Positions 49,727 to 63,783 of a stretch of 64,000 bases of DNA are shown here, in pieces (position 1 is the stretch's first letter; every line of letters starts with the position of its first letter). Origin of the DNA: Cyanoderma ruficeps (Eukaryota; Chordata; Aves; Passeriformes; Timaliidae). Location of the stretch: assembly GCA_008694505.1 (NCBI GenBank), contig VZDJ01000116.1, positions 17,260,781 through 17,324,780 of the forward strand, read 5' to 3'. The position numbers and the translations under genes are program-made. The notes beneath the pieces are model-generated. The model saw only the letters and a list, made by a program, of their open reading frames with translations, was not told where the DNA came from and did no database searches.

Positions 49727-52380
49727 AGACACTCCTGTGACCTGACCCGGTGATAGTGGCACACGACAGACGAGGGCTGGTGAGAAACAGCCACTGCTCT
49801 GAGCTGAAAGGGAGCCTGTCTCCACATTTTATAGGCATTCCTCCCCTGCCTCTATACAAGCTATCCCTGGCTAAAATATTCCCCGTGGCTGGGAAAGTGG
49901 CTGTGAGCCCATAAACCTCCCCGATCCCCACCCATTGTCACTCCCAGAGCTCCTGTCCCACTCTTGCCTCGCTGCTCCATACACAGCACTGGGGCTGTTC
50001 CTGTCCCAGCACTCCACATCATGGGATGTTCACGCATCTCCTTTCCTCAAGGCATCTAACACAGTGCCTGAGGCACACAAAGAAACCCACGAGAACCAGG
50101 AGAGGCAGAGCAGCAGGTGTAGCTGGTCCCAGCACACATCCTGCAGAGAGTGATGGCAGTTGCTGAGGCCAGGAGGATGGAGGAGTTGGGGCTTCCCCTG
50201 AGGGCTTTTCCTGGGCTGAGAGCTCCCCGCTGGGAGGTCTGTCCCCTTTTTCAAGATGAGATAGAAATCCCTTGGAAAGGATGTGGTCCCAGTGCTGGTT
50301 CTTGGGCTTTGCCCAGCACCATCTAGTCCAAACTAGATAAATTCCACAAGGAAGCAATAAACAGCTCATGCAAAGGCAAAGAGATGCATTGTTTAGTTTG
50401 CTTAGCAGCTACTGACCCCTTTCCCTGTGCTGGAGGAGAGGGAACTCGGCAGCACGGGCAGGGTTGGCAGAGCTGCTCACAGACATCATTGCTGCTCCCA
50501 GGGTCAGAGCAGTTTGCCAGGGCTGACCTTTTGGAGTTGATGCTGCAGAAACAGAGATGGTCTGGCAGCGCCCCCACCTTACTGCCCCTTGGAGGAGAAG
50601 CCTTCCTCAATCCACCTCTGTAAATGCCAGCAGGGTGCGTGGGGCATGGGACAGGGAGTTCTGGATACATCAGCTGTGTGATGTTAACCAGGGGCTTGAG
50701 TTTCTTCAAACCACAGCGGCCTCCAGGAGTCAGTGCCGTCCCTAGTGAAAGCACTGCTCAGGCTGCTGTCTGTGCCTTGTGGCACTGGAAAGCCCATCTG
50801 ACTGTCCATCTGCAGACAGGCTATTTACCTGCACAGATGAGACCTTTCCAGCCCACGTTTCCCTGGTGTATATATCCCTTATCCAATTTCAGTGGTCCCG
50901 AGCTGATCAGCCCCACAGCTCAGCAACCTCTCTGCTGGTTTGGAGATTTCTAGCTGCTCCTACCAGCCAGGTGCATGTCAGCAAATAATTTTGGAGAGAA
51001 AGCTCAGGATGGAAAGGTAACATGGAGGTGAAACAAAGAGTATCTCTCTTGGGGATATAATGAATGTGTGTCTGAGCTCTTTTAGGGTAAAGCAAAGTGA
51101 CTGGTACTCACAGACATGCACAGCTGGGCATGAATCAGCTGGCAAAGGGCTCAGGCTGAGATCTCTGATGGCTGCAGCCCACTGCATGCAGCAGCCTATT
51201 CTGCCTCTCTTACCTCCTCCAGCAGCCCTTCCTGGGACAGGGCCATGGGCAGTGTCTATGTGCTGGCTGTGGAGCAGCTCAAGCACTTGGAAAAGCAGAG
51301 CTATCCAGAGCTCTCAAGACCAGAAGTGGCATCTTATTCCCACAAAACACTGAACCGTTTCTACATCCTGGGCCCTGTCGTGCCATTGCACAGGAAGCTG
51401 TGCCACACATTGCCTTGTAACAAAAGGGGCCAGGACACTGCTGGAGCCAGGCATAGCCCTTAGTCCCAGGACAGACAGACAGCTCACACACAGAAATCCA
51501 CGGCAGCCTTACAGCATGTCTGTCTGCTCAGGGCCTTTTGTTTCCTTGGCCATGCTGCCTCCTCTCCTGAGAGCTCATCATCCTCTTCAAACCAATTGCT
51601 AAACTCATACTAAACAGTTATTGGAAGAATTACATTCTTTCTAGCTTAGCTGAGAAAGACTGGCCAATTCCCCCTTTCCAAGAAGTGCCTTACTATACTC
51701 TTGAAAGCATGTATCTAAGACAACAATAAAAAACCACCAAACAAGAGAAGATTTCATTTTAAAGCTGTAGGTTGATCAAACGCTGTTAATTTGAAGCTGT
51801 GGCAAACATTACTTTCCTCCTTCATTTGAAGTGGAAATAAGGCTCACATTTTTAAACAGAAAGGGTAATTAACCACTGAATCTATTTAAGATAAGCTGTT
51901 CATTCTTTTCCAGTGGAAATTTACAATTGAGATTGCTTTTCTTTCTCCAAGACTCTCTTTAGTACTTGAGTTTCTGGATTCCAGTCCCATTTCCTGGGAG
52001 AACTTTTCCAGCTCATGCCCTGCAGGACAGCACTGTCCTAGTCCTAGAAATCTGGAATAAAGACCCTGATTTCCCATCTTTAAACATCAAGAAGGGGAAG
52101 GACTGTCTAAGGAACATCTAGAAATAACCCACAAGGAGAACCAGTTTCTCATGGGGGCAGGCAGGCAGTGTGTTGTTTGGGTGCACACAGACACCCGGGA
52201 CTGTGGGTATGGAAAAGGTCTCATTTATGTGTGCTGGCACTCACAGGTTGTTAAAATCAAGCTGCATTCTGTGTTACAGACCAGTCCAAAACAGTGGATG
52301 AAGCCTGTCACCTCTTCTTCCAAATCTATTATTGGATGGGAGGAAATAGCAGAGGGAACAGAAAATGTTAAACTGGTGTA

Positions 52381-52433
52381 AATATATATATATATATATC
52401 CTATTATATATAAATATGTATGTAAAATATATG
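52381..52433. repeat. TA-rich microsatellite
   Basis: A (TA)n run of about nine units followed by degenerate TATA/TAAATATG sequence. Confidence 0.9.
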
Positions 52434-53615
52434 TGCGCACCCACACATACATATAAACACCAAAGCCTTGCCAAATAAACCACGGGGCTGCTGGGAACCC
52501 TGTCACAAGGAGAGATGGAGATTGGAAGTGACAAGAATCCTGCTCCCAGCACTTCAGAAAAGCAGGAGCCTTCACAATCTCCAGTCCCCTGCTGGCTCCC
52601 AAGAATGGAGCCAGCAGGGAAAGAGATGTCGGGAGTGCAGGGGTTTGTTTGTTTTCTGACCACCCCTGGAGTCAGGATCTTAAAGCTGCGGTGGCCTTTG
52701 TTTTAAAAGGGGTTGTTAAGTAAAATGGAAAGATCCAAGGCTGCTATCCAAGGAGCACTTTTAAGAGGAAGGTAGTCTGAGGGCAAGGGTGCTTGTGTTC
52801 TGATTTGGGCGAGCAGCAAGCATGGCAGCATCCCCAGCCATGGAACTGCGTGGTGGTGCTGTGATATGTCAATTACTCACTCATTATTGAACAGCAGGAT
52901 TCTGATTAGCTTATAAAACAAATTTGCGCTTCTCCTACCAGGATCTTGCAAAAATACCCAGAAAAACACAAAGTCTTTATAGGTTTTTCCCCACACTTTT
53001 TTAATGGGCAGGATGGTTCCAACTCTTCTCTATCAGTCACATCCACTCTCTGGCTTACAAGGCAGACTCATCTGCCCCAGCCAGAGGCCATTAACTATGG
53101 AGCGAGTGTTAATTAAAAAGTATGCTGTGTTTTTAGGAAAAAGTGGGTTTTTTTCTGCCTGCCAGGGCAGTCTTTTATGCTGCAATCGTCCATGAGCAGC
53201 AGCTCTGAGGAGGGACTGGCTACTGCACACTCTGTGTGTCCTGTGAAGCTGCATCCACCTCAGGCTCGGGGCAAAGCTGTCCAGCTTTCATCCCCAGTAC
53301 TTCCAGGGGTTCACACTGCAGATGTTGAGTACAGTGCATGTGAAGCAGAAGTGTGACTCATACACATGGGGCTTGAGGAAGATACAGGATTGGTATTCTG
53401 ACAGTCTTTCCCCCCCAAAAGGAAAACAGGAGAGATTCACAGCTTAATCTTTGTATTTAAGTTATTTTCTGAACAGTTTTAAAAAAAAAAAAACAAACCA
53501 CACTGTTACCATGATCCTAGCTCAAGTGAACATTAGTACATTAACTACACATCACCGTAACATAATCACAAAATTCAAAGCACTCATTACTTAAGAATCC
53601 AGATAACAAATATAG

Positions 53616-53792
<177 letters not shown>

Positions 53793-55226
53793 TGAGGTCC
53801 ACACGATTGTTCTAACATGCTAAAACTGGGGCTAGGCTAAGCCCTGCAGTGCCTTGCATGATAAAGACACAGTAGCCAAAGCAAAGTTTTACACTCAAAA
53901 GCAGCTCCAGATTTTCGCACTGAATTGCCCCAAAATTTTCACAGGTAGCTCCTGGTAAAAGTCACTGCAAACACCCCAATAGCCTGCCTCCTGCACGTGG
54001 AATTTTGCTCAGATGTAAACCAGTGTTCCAGTGCCAGGAGGTTAAAACACTTTGCCTGTGAAGGCAAAAACCTGTTCATTGTGCAGGTATGAGCACAGCT
54101 GCTCTGTGATGAAGACTTGTATTCCATACTGATTTTCTGGCCCCAGCTGCACTTGGCTCCTGCTTGAGCAGAAATCAAGATCTCTCTTAGGGTGATAGGC
54201 TATTTAAAAAAAGGGACTTATTTAGGAGTTGTCTATAGCATCTAAAGGGCTTGCTGCACATCCATGTGCATCAGAATCCCTCTGATTTTGAGAGTATCAT
54301 CATAACATCCCTAAGAATCAACCAGTGTTGTCAATTCCAATGGTTTATCTGCTGGACAAGATATGTGGAAGCCCAGAGATCTTTGGGAACAAGCACAAAG
54401 TCAGGGGAAGAGTTTTCTGACCAGTCAAAGGATGATCTATTCTGGCAGTGTGCCAAGGCTCCCCCTGGGGATTTGCTTTGGGGATTTTACCCAGTAGTTT
54501 GGCTACACCTCATCTTTAAAAAAAAATGGGGCAAGGGGGGAATGAAGGGGAAGCCAAATGCTCAGTCTGAGCAGGCAGTCATTCTTCTCAACCCACTACT
54601 GGGATTTTGGAAAAGGAACACACCCAAGGGACCTGCTGCTCTCATCTCTGAATTAAAAGTGGAGGCAGAAAGGCTGTAACTCCCTCACGAATCAATCCAG
54701 CAGGACAGAGGAATTTCATATGGAGACCTCCTCTGAGGACAGCTGGGTCACTTGCTGTTTCCCCCCTCCTTCTGGGAAGCTGCTGCTTATCGCTTTGGGG
54801 GGAACAGTAGGGCAAAGCTCAGCATGTCAAATGCATCATGCATGCCACTTGGAGACCCTGGCAAAGCTCGTTCTTCTCTTGGCAAGTGTAGTTTACACCA
54901 TCCTTTTCTCCTTATGTGTCCACTGCATCCTAAAAGAGGCATCAGCTGACAAGTTCAACAGTTGGAGGCCTTACTTGATCACCTCCTGATGACTTCTGAT
55001 TATGGAAAAACTCAATTTTTACCCAGCCAACTGCACAAGCTAAAAGATCTATTTTCAGCACCATCCCCACTTCTGTAGAGATCCATCTCCATCCCCACAT
55101 ACCCCTAGTTTTCAACCACTTGGGTCATCTCCTCCTTTTTCTCCCACAGTTAAGAGCAAGCCTGAAGCAGGAAGGCATTCCTTCTTTTTCCCTTTTCTAG
55201 CAGAGGAGAGCTGCTAATATTTGTGA

Positions 55227-58200
55227 TTTATTAAATGCAAATATTGCTCTTTCCCAGTGAATTAAGGAATAATAAGCCACAAAAGGCAGATCTAAAATCA
55301 TGTTGAAGGAAGCTAACAAAGTTAGGCAAGAGCCCAGCCTAGAGAGGTGCTTGCCACTGGAGCTGGGATGTCAAAAAACTCAGAACCAAGCCTGGAGCTC
55401 TGCTCAAACTGAGGAAGGGACATGTGGAAGAGGCAGATACACATACCTGGGAGTGGAGAAATGTACATGATACTCTCCAGCTTTTTCAGTGTTCAAAAAA
55501 AAAAAAATTAAGAAAAAGAAAAGAGGATCCTTTGGAGCAGGAGGTGGGTAGGTAAAGCATGGTGGTCCAAGTCAGCTTCCAGTTTAGAAACAAGTGTAAA
55601 GCATTTCAATGTCTATGATGATCACAGACTTCTCAACTTGTCACCTGAATCCTTCTGTTCCAACAATGGATGTGTCTGTCCTTGAATGTTAACAGGGAGC
55701 AGAGGGAGCTGCTCCAGAGGAGACATCTGTAGAAGTTATCTCACTGCAAACTCCTTCATGCCATTTTCTATTTGCATATTTGAAAGCAAGCTGTGTTCCT
55801 CTGAGGACGAGAAATATTTGCAGCAAAACTGCCCAATTGCAAGAGTCACATGCAGGAGATGGTGTGGCCACAACAGATTGTCCCACACCTCCAGTACTTT
55901 CCATCCTGTAATCCAAGGTGGAAGGCTAGCATGAGCTTCCTACTTGTGGGAGAAGTGACGATCTCTAAGCAGCAGAGGTATTTCATTTCAAAGCAATGTG
56001 CAACACTTAAAGCCCACAGACACTTCCAGCCCTTTTTTATCTCCTTTCAGCAGGCATGTTCTAGTTATTTCCATTATAAACTCTGCAATTATTCCAATCT
56101 GGTTGAGGGATTATCCATCCTGTTCATGCTGAAACCTCTCTCTCACATGCACTCTTGCACACTCACACACACATGCACACATATCCTAAGGGAAGGGAAG
56201 GGAAGGGAGTTTGAAACAGCCACTGTCTTCTGACATTGGGAAATCTACTTACCAGATTGCCTTTCCCTGGGTGCACAATAAACACCACCAAATGTCAGAC
56301 TGTGGCAGTTTCAAGTTCAAGTTAGATCAGTTAACTTCAGTTTCCTTCTTAGCTATCAGAAAATTTGTACAACTCGGGGAGTGAGGTAGGAATCCTCACC
56401 CTTCTGCAGTCCTGTTTGAAGTACCTACACACAGTCCCTTCCTGAGGGTGACACACCTTTTTTACCACGTGCCAAAAATGGATTCCAGCAGTTGCTTGCT
56501 AAATGTACCTTAAAGAGCTCTATACAGCAGAACAGAAAGTATGGTACCAGTTGAAGACCCAACAGAATAGCAGCATAGAGCAGCAGGGCTGTGACAACCA
56601 AGGACAATTTGCAGTGGTGGTGTCTCTTGTGTTTGGCCAGCCAGTCTGCCAGTTCTCCCAAATTCTCTCAACCAGCAAAAATACAATGTATCCTTGTAGG
56701 TGTTGGCCACAAAGACATAATAAAAATATTAGGAAGTTCTGCAGCCTTCAGCAGCTGAAGTAACAGATAATTGTTTTCTACAGTAACAGAAATGGAAAAG
56801 ACAGAGGATGACCAAACTGAGGAAAATAATTGTTAAATCTTCAGCCAAAGTCATATAAATCCCTGCTGATATGCAGCCATGCCACAGACCTTGTAATACC
56901 TGAACTTAGAGGGACAGTGTTAAAATAGTATTAAGACTCAGAACTTGAATTCAACCAAGTTTGGGATGTGAACTTTGATTCTCTCTGCTCCCTTGCCACT
57001 TTGGCTTTGGGACTGTAGTATTCATGATATGTAGAGCTGCCTGAAAGCCAAAACAGCTTTCCTGGACTTAAAAAGCAGTGCCAAAATTAGTTGTGGATAA
57101 CCATTGTGACTCAGAACTTATTTATGACTCTGCAGAGGTAAGTCACTCTGTCACTGCTACCTGAACAGAGTTGTTAACCTGTTTGACTCTTTTACAGTAA
57201 TAGTTCAAACAGAAAAGAGGAGTGTCATCACATGCTCTGAGATGCTCGACACTGCTGCCCACATGCTTCAAGAAATGCACTAGGTACTCCCCAAGAACCA
57301 GCTCTGCCCTCCTCCCTAACTCCATTGCCTTCTTGTCTGTCTTAGCTGTCACCTAAAATATTCAAGCCCTCTGGACTGCTCTTTGGGGACTCTTGGACCA
57401 GCTCCTTGCTAGATTTCCCTGGTGGAAAAAGCAAATCCCAAGCAATTAGAAACAATGGAACAGCTTCCCCAGCAAAGTGAAGGTGATGTGAGAAAAGCTT
57501 ACAAAAAAATTCCATCTGCAAAGTTCAGAGGGTGTTAACAAATCCAGTTTAAATTCCTCCATCCCATGGACAAAGGACCTCAATTTCCTACTGTGGGATT
57601 GGAGCAACTCCCCACTAAAGCAGTGGAGATTTTTCCAGATCTACAGCAGAAGATCTGGGCCTAAACCTGGAATGGCCAGGGACTGATTTACAGAGTCATT
57701 TCTGATGTAAATGCAGGCCAGCTGCAATTCATTCCAGCTCTGTGAAGAGAGCTGTTTACCCCCAGACCTCTGTCTAGTTCAGAGACATGCAGAATTGCTT
57801 CTCGTGCACCTACTCTTCAGGGCTATTTTTGTCTTCTAAACAATGACAATTTGCAGAAGTCTCAGCCAGAAAGCAAAGACCCATCTCAGGTATCAGCAAA
57901 GGACTAATCAGCCTGTGTCCCTAAACTACAATGTAGTACACAGGTTAGTGAAGCAGACCAAAAATTCCTCAATCCGTTCTAGCAAAGCCAGTCCCAGAAT
58001 TGCTGCAGAACTGGCCTGCAGTCACTGCTAAATGCAATGATTGTCCTCATGGCCACACTCATTTTACTCAACCACCATCTCCAGGGTATGCATTTGCTCA
58101 TTCAAGTGAGGCAAAGTCTTATTATCACGGCCACAATGTTTGTGTAGTGTGTCCAATCTAGGGTGGCTCCTGAGAGCTCCATGAAGTTTTTAACTGCTCC

Positions 58201-60256
58201 CTCTTCCAGTACCCAGCCACAGCCTCTCTGAGGGGAGAAGGAATGAAAAGATAGGAGCAAGGTCTAGCTTTCCTTCTCAGCCCAGCCTCAAACTTCCTCC
58301 AATTTACAGAATGATTCATAAGCCATCAGCAACATACTGTCTTCAGGGAGAACAGCAGTAGATGGTAGACAATCCCTTTGCAAGTGAAATACTGTCCTGG
58401 GCCAACAGTTCACCTGGGGTGGGGGTGGACAGGATCTCAGCTCCAGTCCAACATGCTTGGGACTTTGGCAGGAGTTTAACTTCTCATTGACTAGCATTCC
58501 CCAGCCAAGCAGATGTTAAGGGGAGACTACAATACACATCCAGCTTCCAAAGGGTTAGCATAGCAGGCAGAAGAGGAAAGAGATGGATTTGGCTCATAAT
58601 AGTCAAATTTCAAGGGTCCTCTCTCCACAAAAAAATAACTCTGCAGTCAGAACAGCCAAAAGCTGCAGGGAAGCTGGGGTTGGGGGGATGATGGTCTGGC
58701 TGTTATAAGTGTTTCTGCTGCTCTTCAGAGCTGAATCTTTTTCAAAGGCCTAGCAATGGATATTGATTTCAGCCTGAGAGAAGCAGCCTCCTTCCCACCC
58801 ACCCTCCCACCCCCCCTGAAGTGACTCTCAGCAGGATGCACTGTGGCTGTAAGTCTTCTGCTTAACAGCAAAGCAACACATTCTGGCGACATCTTAAATA
58901 TATTCATAGGACATTGGTGACTGGGCTTGGAGGGGAACCAAATGGGGTAAAGGGAAGAGTGAACATGAAGAAGGGAATGAGGGAAGAAAGGGATGGGAAG
59001 GTTTAAAAATGTTAACTGTTCATGAAAGATAAAAGTCATCTTCTGATATAGCAGCACTTTAGCAGTCAGCCGCGCTGAGTAGACCCTGTCTGAGATCAAC
59101 CGCATGCCAACTTTGTTCCAGAAACAAGTCTGAGAGCCTCTCTCTTCAGCAAGTATTGGTTACGTGGATAGTTCTTTTGTCCTGGCATGTAAATACTGCA
59201 GCTTAAATGAGTCCTGGGAACAAAAAACAGAACAAACCAAACAAACCCCATTCATACTAAGCCTTTTAATGATTTAAAATAACATCTGATTGACCAGAGT
59301 GTTTGAGAAATCAAGATCTGACAGGTCCAGAGCATCGCTGTATAGTTATCAAACACATTACAGGATGTGCCCCATGACAGAGCACTTTCATGGGAAAATG
59401 TCACTGTGGACACCCCTTTGCAGAAGCCTGTCAGCTCTTCTGCTATTCTTCTGTCTTATGTTTACTATTAACGGTTTGTGCATGTACCCACCCACGCAGG
59501 CAATCGTGTTATCCCACTTCACTCATATGCATCAAATTCACTCTACAACTGACCCAAACATATGAAACATTTTGTCCTCCCCACACTGAGCTGGCCAAGA
59601 CAAAAGGTGATGAGCAGACCAACCAGGCTCTGATACGAATAATTTAACATCCATGCTATGCAAGAGAGAACAAGGGCTAGGCCCTGTCAGTAAATTATTT
59701 TGCACACTGGTGCATCTCGATTTAATTTGCCTGGGCTTGTGCTTTTATCTCAGTGTCTCCTCCCCTAGCCAAACTGTAATCTTGAATCAGCTTGCTGCAG
59801 AGTGAGGAGAATGGTCATCACTTCAGAGGGAGGTTCTTGGCAAAACCCTCCTGCCTGGTGACAACTGCCCAGGGTCAGGCCATCTGCATCCTCTTGTTAG
59901 GCAGCAGCTGCTCTACTCGCTCTGCAGAAACCTTTCTTCCTTCTGGACAGCAGTGTAACTGATTTAATTATTGATGATGATGGACAGAGGAGGAGGAGGT
60001 CTTCAGGGGGAGTCACAGGCACCACATGTCACAAATCCTAAAATCAAGTCCCTATTCTAAGGTACCAGAACCATTACTGTCCTTTTACAGGACACAGTAG
60101 TTACTCTATAACCATGATGACAAACACTGACAGACCCAGCCAGTTATTCAAGCAGCAGGCTCACACTACATCCAGTGTCACCTTTGAGCCTCACCTTATT
60201 TTTTAAAGTTTTTTATTTTATTACCTGTGCGAGTGTGAGGTACAGTGTAGTGTTAT
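55227..60256 (-). other. BTRC: Putative BTRC 3' UTR
   Basis: The sequence left of the BTRC stop codon is AT-rich, free of recognised exons and free of CR1. BTRC transcripts of other vertebrates have a 3' UTR of several kilobases. A minus-strand AATAAA at 55232-55227 is one possible end; a nearer one at about 60212-60207 would give a short isoform. Both ends are guesses. A CA-rich run and four AAGGG units lie at about 56160-56209. Confidence 0.35.
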
Positions 60257-63200
60257 TTATCTGGAGATGTAGGTGTATGTTCTGGACGGGGAACGAGTGG
60301 ATTCTGCCTGCGCAGCTGGGTCATTCAGAAAATCCCAGATGAGGATGGTGTCATCATGTGAGCTGCTGACGATCTGGAACTCATCAAACTGAAGTCGAAA
60401 GACTCTTCCAGAATGCTCCTGAAAGGCCAGTGGGAGACATAGCATGTTACTTTGCAAACTAGCTGGCACCTGGGATGGAGCGGGGAAGATGAACTTGGGC
60501 TTGAATTTAGTGTTATATTAATTTATCAGTAAACCCCACATGACACACTGTGCATCATCAGAGCATAAATAAAACCCTCTCTCAAGGAAAAGGATTTGCC
60601 ATACCTGTGTATTTGACATGCAGGAAGTTTACATTACAGTTGTCCCACTACTCCTTAAATCCCAATATTAGACACACACTGTGCAGAACAAACCAAGCTC
60701 CCTCCCCACATAATTCCATCTAGTGAGGCTGACAGGTGCACTAACTTCCTTATTCCATGGCAAAACTCCTTCCTGAAACTACAGCATTCCCAGGTACAGT
60801 AGGTTACAGGATAAGAGATGAGAACTTTGCATTCAAGACTTGGCATCATTGCCACTGCTGAAGAGGGAACAGCTTAACACTGGAGGACACTAAGGAGCCT
60901 GTTCTAAAGTCCAGTAACACAGCAGTAATTCTTCCTAAGCAGTTGTGAAAATATGATCTAGAAAGGGCATTCTTTATAGGCAGTTTGCATTCTGCTCTGA
61001 GGCTGTGTGGAAATGGCATGACAATTTGGCAAGAGTTCAGACCATAATTAACAGGAGGCAATGGCAAGATCCTGGATATCACAGAGCAAATCCACTCTGC
61101 TTTCCCTTGTGTGTTGCCTATTTTCTCTTGGTGCTCACAAGACTCCAAGAGCAGTGGCCTCCCCCTTGGTCATCAGGGAACAGAAACTGTGCAGCAATGG
61201 TGAGCCCTATCTCTTCCATCAACACACATTTCTCTTCAGTGCTCACACATCAAAAGGGGCTTCTGAGGGTCAGGAAAAAAACATGTCTTAAAACACTTTA
61301 ATACTGAAACTACAAGTTTCTCAGACATTTAGGCAGAAGAGAATTGCTGGTTATTAAAGGGGAAGTCTTTGTCTTATAGTACAAGACTACAAAAATACAG
61401 TTCAGTTTACAAAGAACAACAGCTGCTTTAAAGTGAATTTCTGAATCTTTAAATCAAAATTATCTAAAAATAAATGCAAACATAAGTCAGATTCTAAGAT
61501 AATTTTTTTAGAATTTCTAATCAATGGAACCTTTTTGGTCTTCTAACTGTAATTTGAGTTTGTCTTATAAACGCATTATGAGTTTCTGTCTTCCCATCTA
61601 TTCTTAAGGGAAGTGTTTTTCCAGATTTTGTATTATAGCAGTAAAGAAGTTCTTCCAAAAAGTATCATTACAACAGTCAGATCCACTGACAGATTACTCA
61701 CAGATATTGGGGGGGGAGGGGAGGGAGAGAGGGGGAGAGGGAGAGAGGGAGAGAGGGAGGTACTTCCAAAAGTTCTTTTCAAAACTCTCTTTTTGATCCC
61801 AGTTACTGTGGGCTAAGTAAGGCTGTCCTACCTGGACTGTTTATGTCATAAGGAAAGCTGAGCTGTGAGCTTATTCTGTTCATGGAAAGCTTCTGTCAAA
61901 TTCATGTGGCCACTGTTCCATCTAACGGAAGACAAAACTGGAAGGGACCTGGCATGCAGCGAACATTTGTTATCTGTGCACTTTCCTCCTACTGTTTGAA
62001 AATTGAACACAAGCAGCAGGAGACTCATGATGTTCATTGTGCAGCCAGGTTTAATTTTGGAGGACGAGGGAAGAGGAAAAAAACACCAAGGCATGGGTAA
62101 GCGGGTATAAGGACACCCTGTTGTCATACAAGTCCTAAAAGCACTGCAACAGCTTCCTCTGTTCCCCACCCTGCTTTTGGCCCCCTCCATTGCTATCAAA
62201 CAGGGATTTATGAGCATCCATGTGTTGAGATTCCTACAGTGTTTCCATCCCACCGCTTCTGATTTATAATATAATTAGCTGGGGCACTTTGGCTGTCCAC
62301 TGCTGGAAAATGCAGAGGAAATCACACCAGTTAAATTAAGTCTACAGGTTACTAGGCACACATTTGTCTCAGGCTGGAGGAGAAACATTACTAATACCAA
62401 GCTTAAGTCTTAGACTCTCAGGATATGAGCTCACGGGCACAGAGTTGTTCTATAGCTTGGAACGGGGTGACCAATGACAAAGGTTTTTCTGGATTTCAGC
62501 CATGAAACTATTTGCACTTCTATTTGGCTAACAAGAGGGTTTTTCAACATAGCACCTGTGGGCATCCAAAGCTCTCATGGACTCTGATCTTGCAGCTGAT
62601 GGTCCAAATACATGAATGGAAAAGGGCAGCATGGCTTAATGATCTTAATACCTGTCAGCTGAGTCCCAGTAACCTCACAGCCTGCACCAAATGTGATGTA
62701 AAGTACTTCAGAGAAACCTACAACAGGAGCAATTCAGGTGGTTGATGAATGTGCAGAAGGTCAGCCAGCACAGCTCAGCTGGTGAAAAGTAACCACAGTT
62801 TTAGAGAATCAGACAGCCTTGGTACGATCCTGTTTTAGAGCACAGCCTACAGTCACAGCAGGAAAAGGTCTAACATATACCAATCGAAACACTGCTCAAA
62901 CACTTTCAGCCTAAGAAATAAAAACATATAGTACTTATTTTTCAATGAGATTTTGATATTGATTGAAATCTTGCTTAATCCCCAGCAACACCTCCTTATG
63001 GTGGAGGAACACTTACAGGAACTACCCCAAGGCCTTGGCTGTCCTGGTATTTTTCTCACCAACTTTCACACATTATTTTAAGATCAAGCAGAGCCATTGT
63101 TAAACATGACTGTGAAGGTTGTTAACACTCACATAATGACATTTTAACCACACCATCACTGACCTGCACTAGAAACCAGTGGACAGCACAAAAAGAGTAG

Positions 63201-63783
63201 TTGCTGTTTAAGGGTAAGACGATTTCACTGTCTGCTTCAGGCTTTATCTGCTTTTTCTTTAAACACCCAAAAGCCAGTTAAAAGCAATCCCAAGAGTGTC
63301 TTTGTTCCTGTTCCTCAAATTTGGAATGTAATATTTTGAAGAAATTTCATGCCAACCATTCAGAGAACTTACTACTACATCATCAGGTACACACAGATGA
63401 ATGCAAATCCACTAGCATATGGATTCCAAGAATGGGCTAAAAAATGGATTCAGTTATTAACTTCAAATCACAGAATAAAACTGGTGAAAAGTCCAGAGTG
63501 GAGTGAAAGGCCAGAGATTCTAACTTCTACTGCTTGCAGTTAATAGCTTGCAAAATTGAAAGAAGTTGGACACCCAAAAAAGCCAGATCCCTAGAAATTA
63601 TTTCAAGGTCTTGCAGACTGGGGCTAAACTGACTTGAGTTTTCACAGCTCAAGACAGCTCTAACCAAGGACACTTTCTTCACCACCGCTACCTAAAGCTC
63701 TTACCACAAGGGTTCGCAAGCAGAGGGTCCCTGCTGGAGCACGGGGATCCAAAGCAGCCACAAGATCCCATACTTTAATTTTC
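60257..63783 (-). CDS. BTRC: beta-TrCP1 (F-box/WD repeat), C-terminal two exons
   Basis: SCF ubiquitin-ligase substrate receptor that recognises phosphodegrons of beta-catenin, IkB and others; nucleus and cytosol. Coding exons in the window are 63783-63705 and 60418-60257, minus strand, joined at phase 0 with GT/AG sites. The first encodes [16 protein letters not shown] and on to TLCLRTLV; the second encodes [14 protein letters not shown], then [14 protein letters not shown], ending [11 protein letters not shown] with TAA at 60259-60257. These are the last blades of the WD40 propeller and are nearly identical to human BTRC as I remember it, differing only around the ESTRS segment. The F-box and earlier blades lie right of the window. 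It is convergent with POLL, as in human, with the GLUT gene lying between them here. Confidence 0.97.
60419..63704 (-). other. BTRC: BTRC last coding intron
   Basis: A 3.3 kb intron separating the two terminal exons. It holds a purine-only G/A tract at 61709-61760 and no recognised exon. The sequence right of 63783 is the next BTRC intron. Confidence 0.85.
61709..61760. repeat. G/A purine tract (GGGA/GAGA microsatellite)
   Basis: Fifty-two bases of G and A only on the plus strand (pyrimidine-only on the BTRC sense strand), starting with a G run and continuing in GGGAGA units. It has near-mirror symmetry, which can favour triplex formation. Confidence 0.85.
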
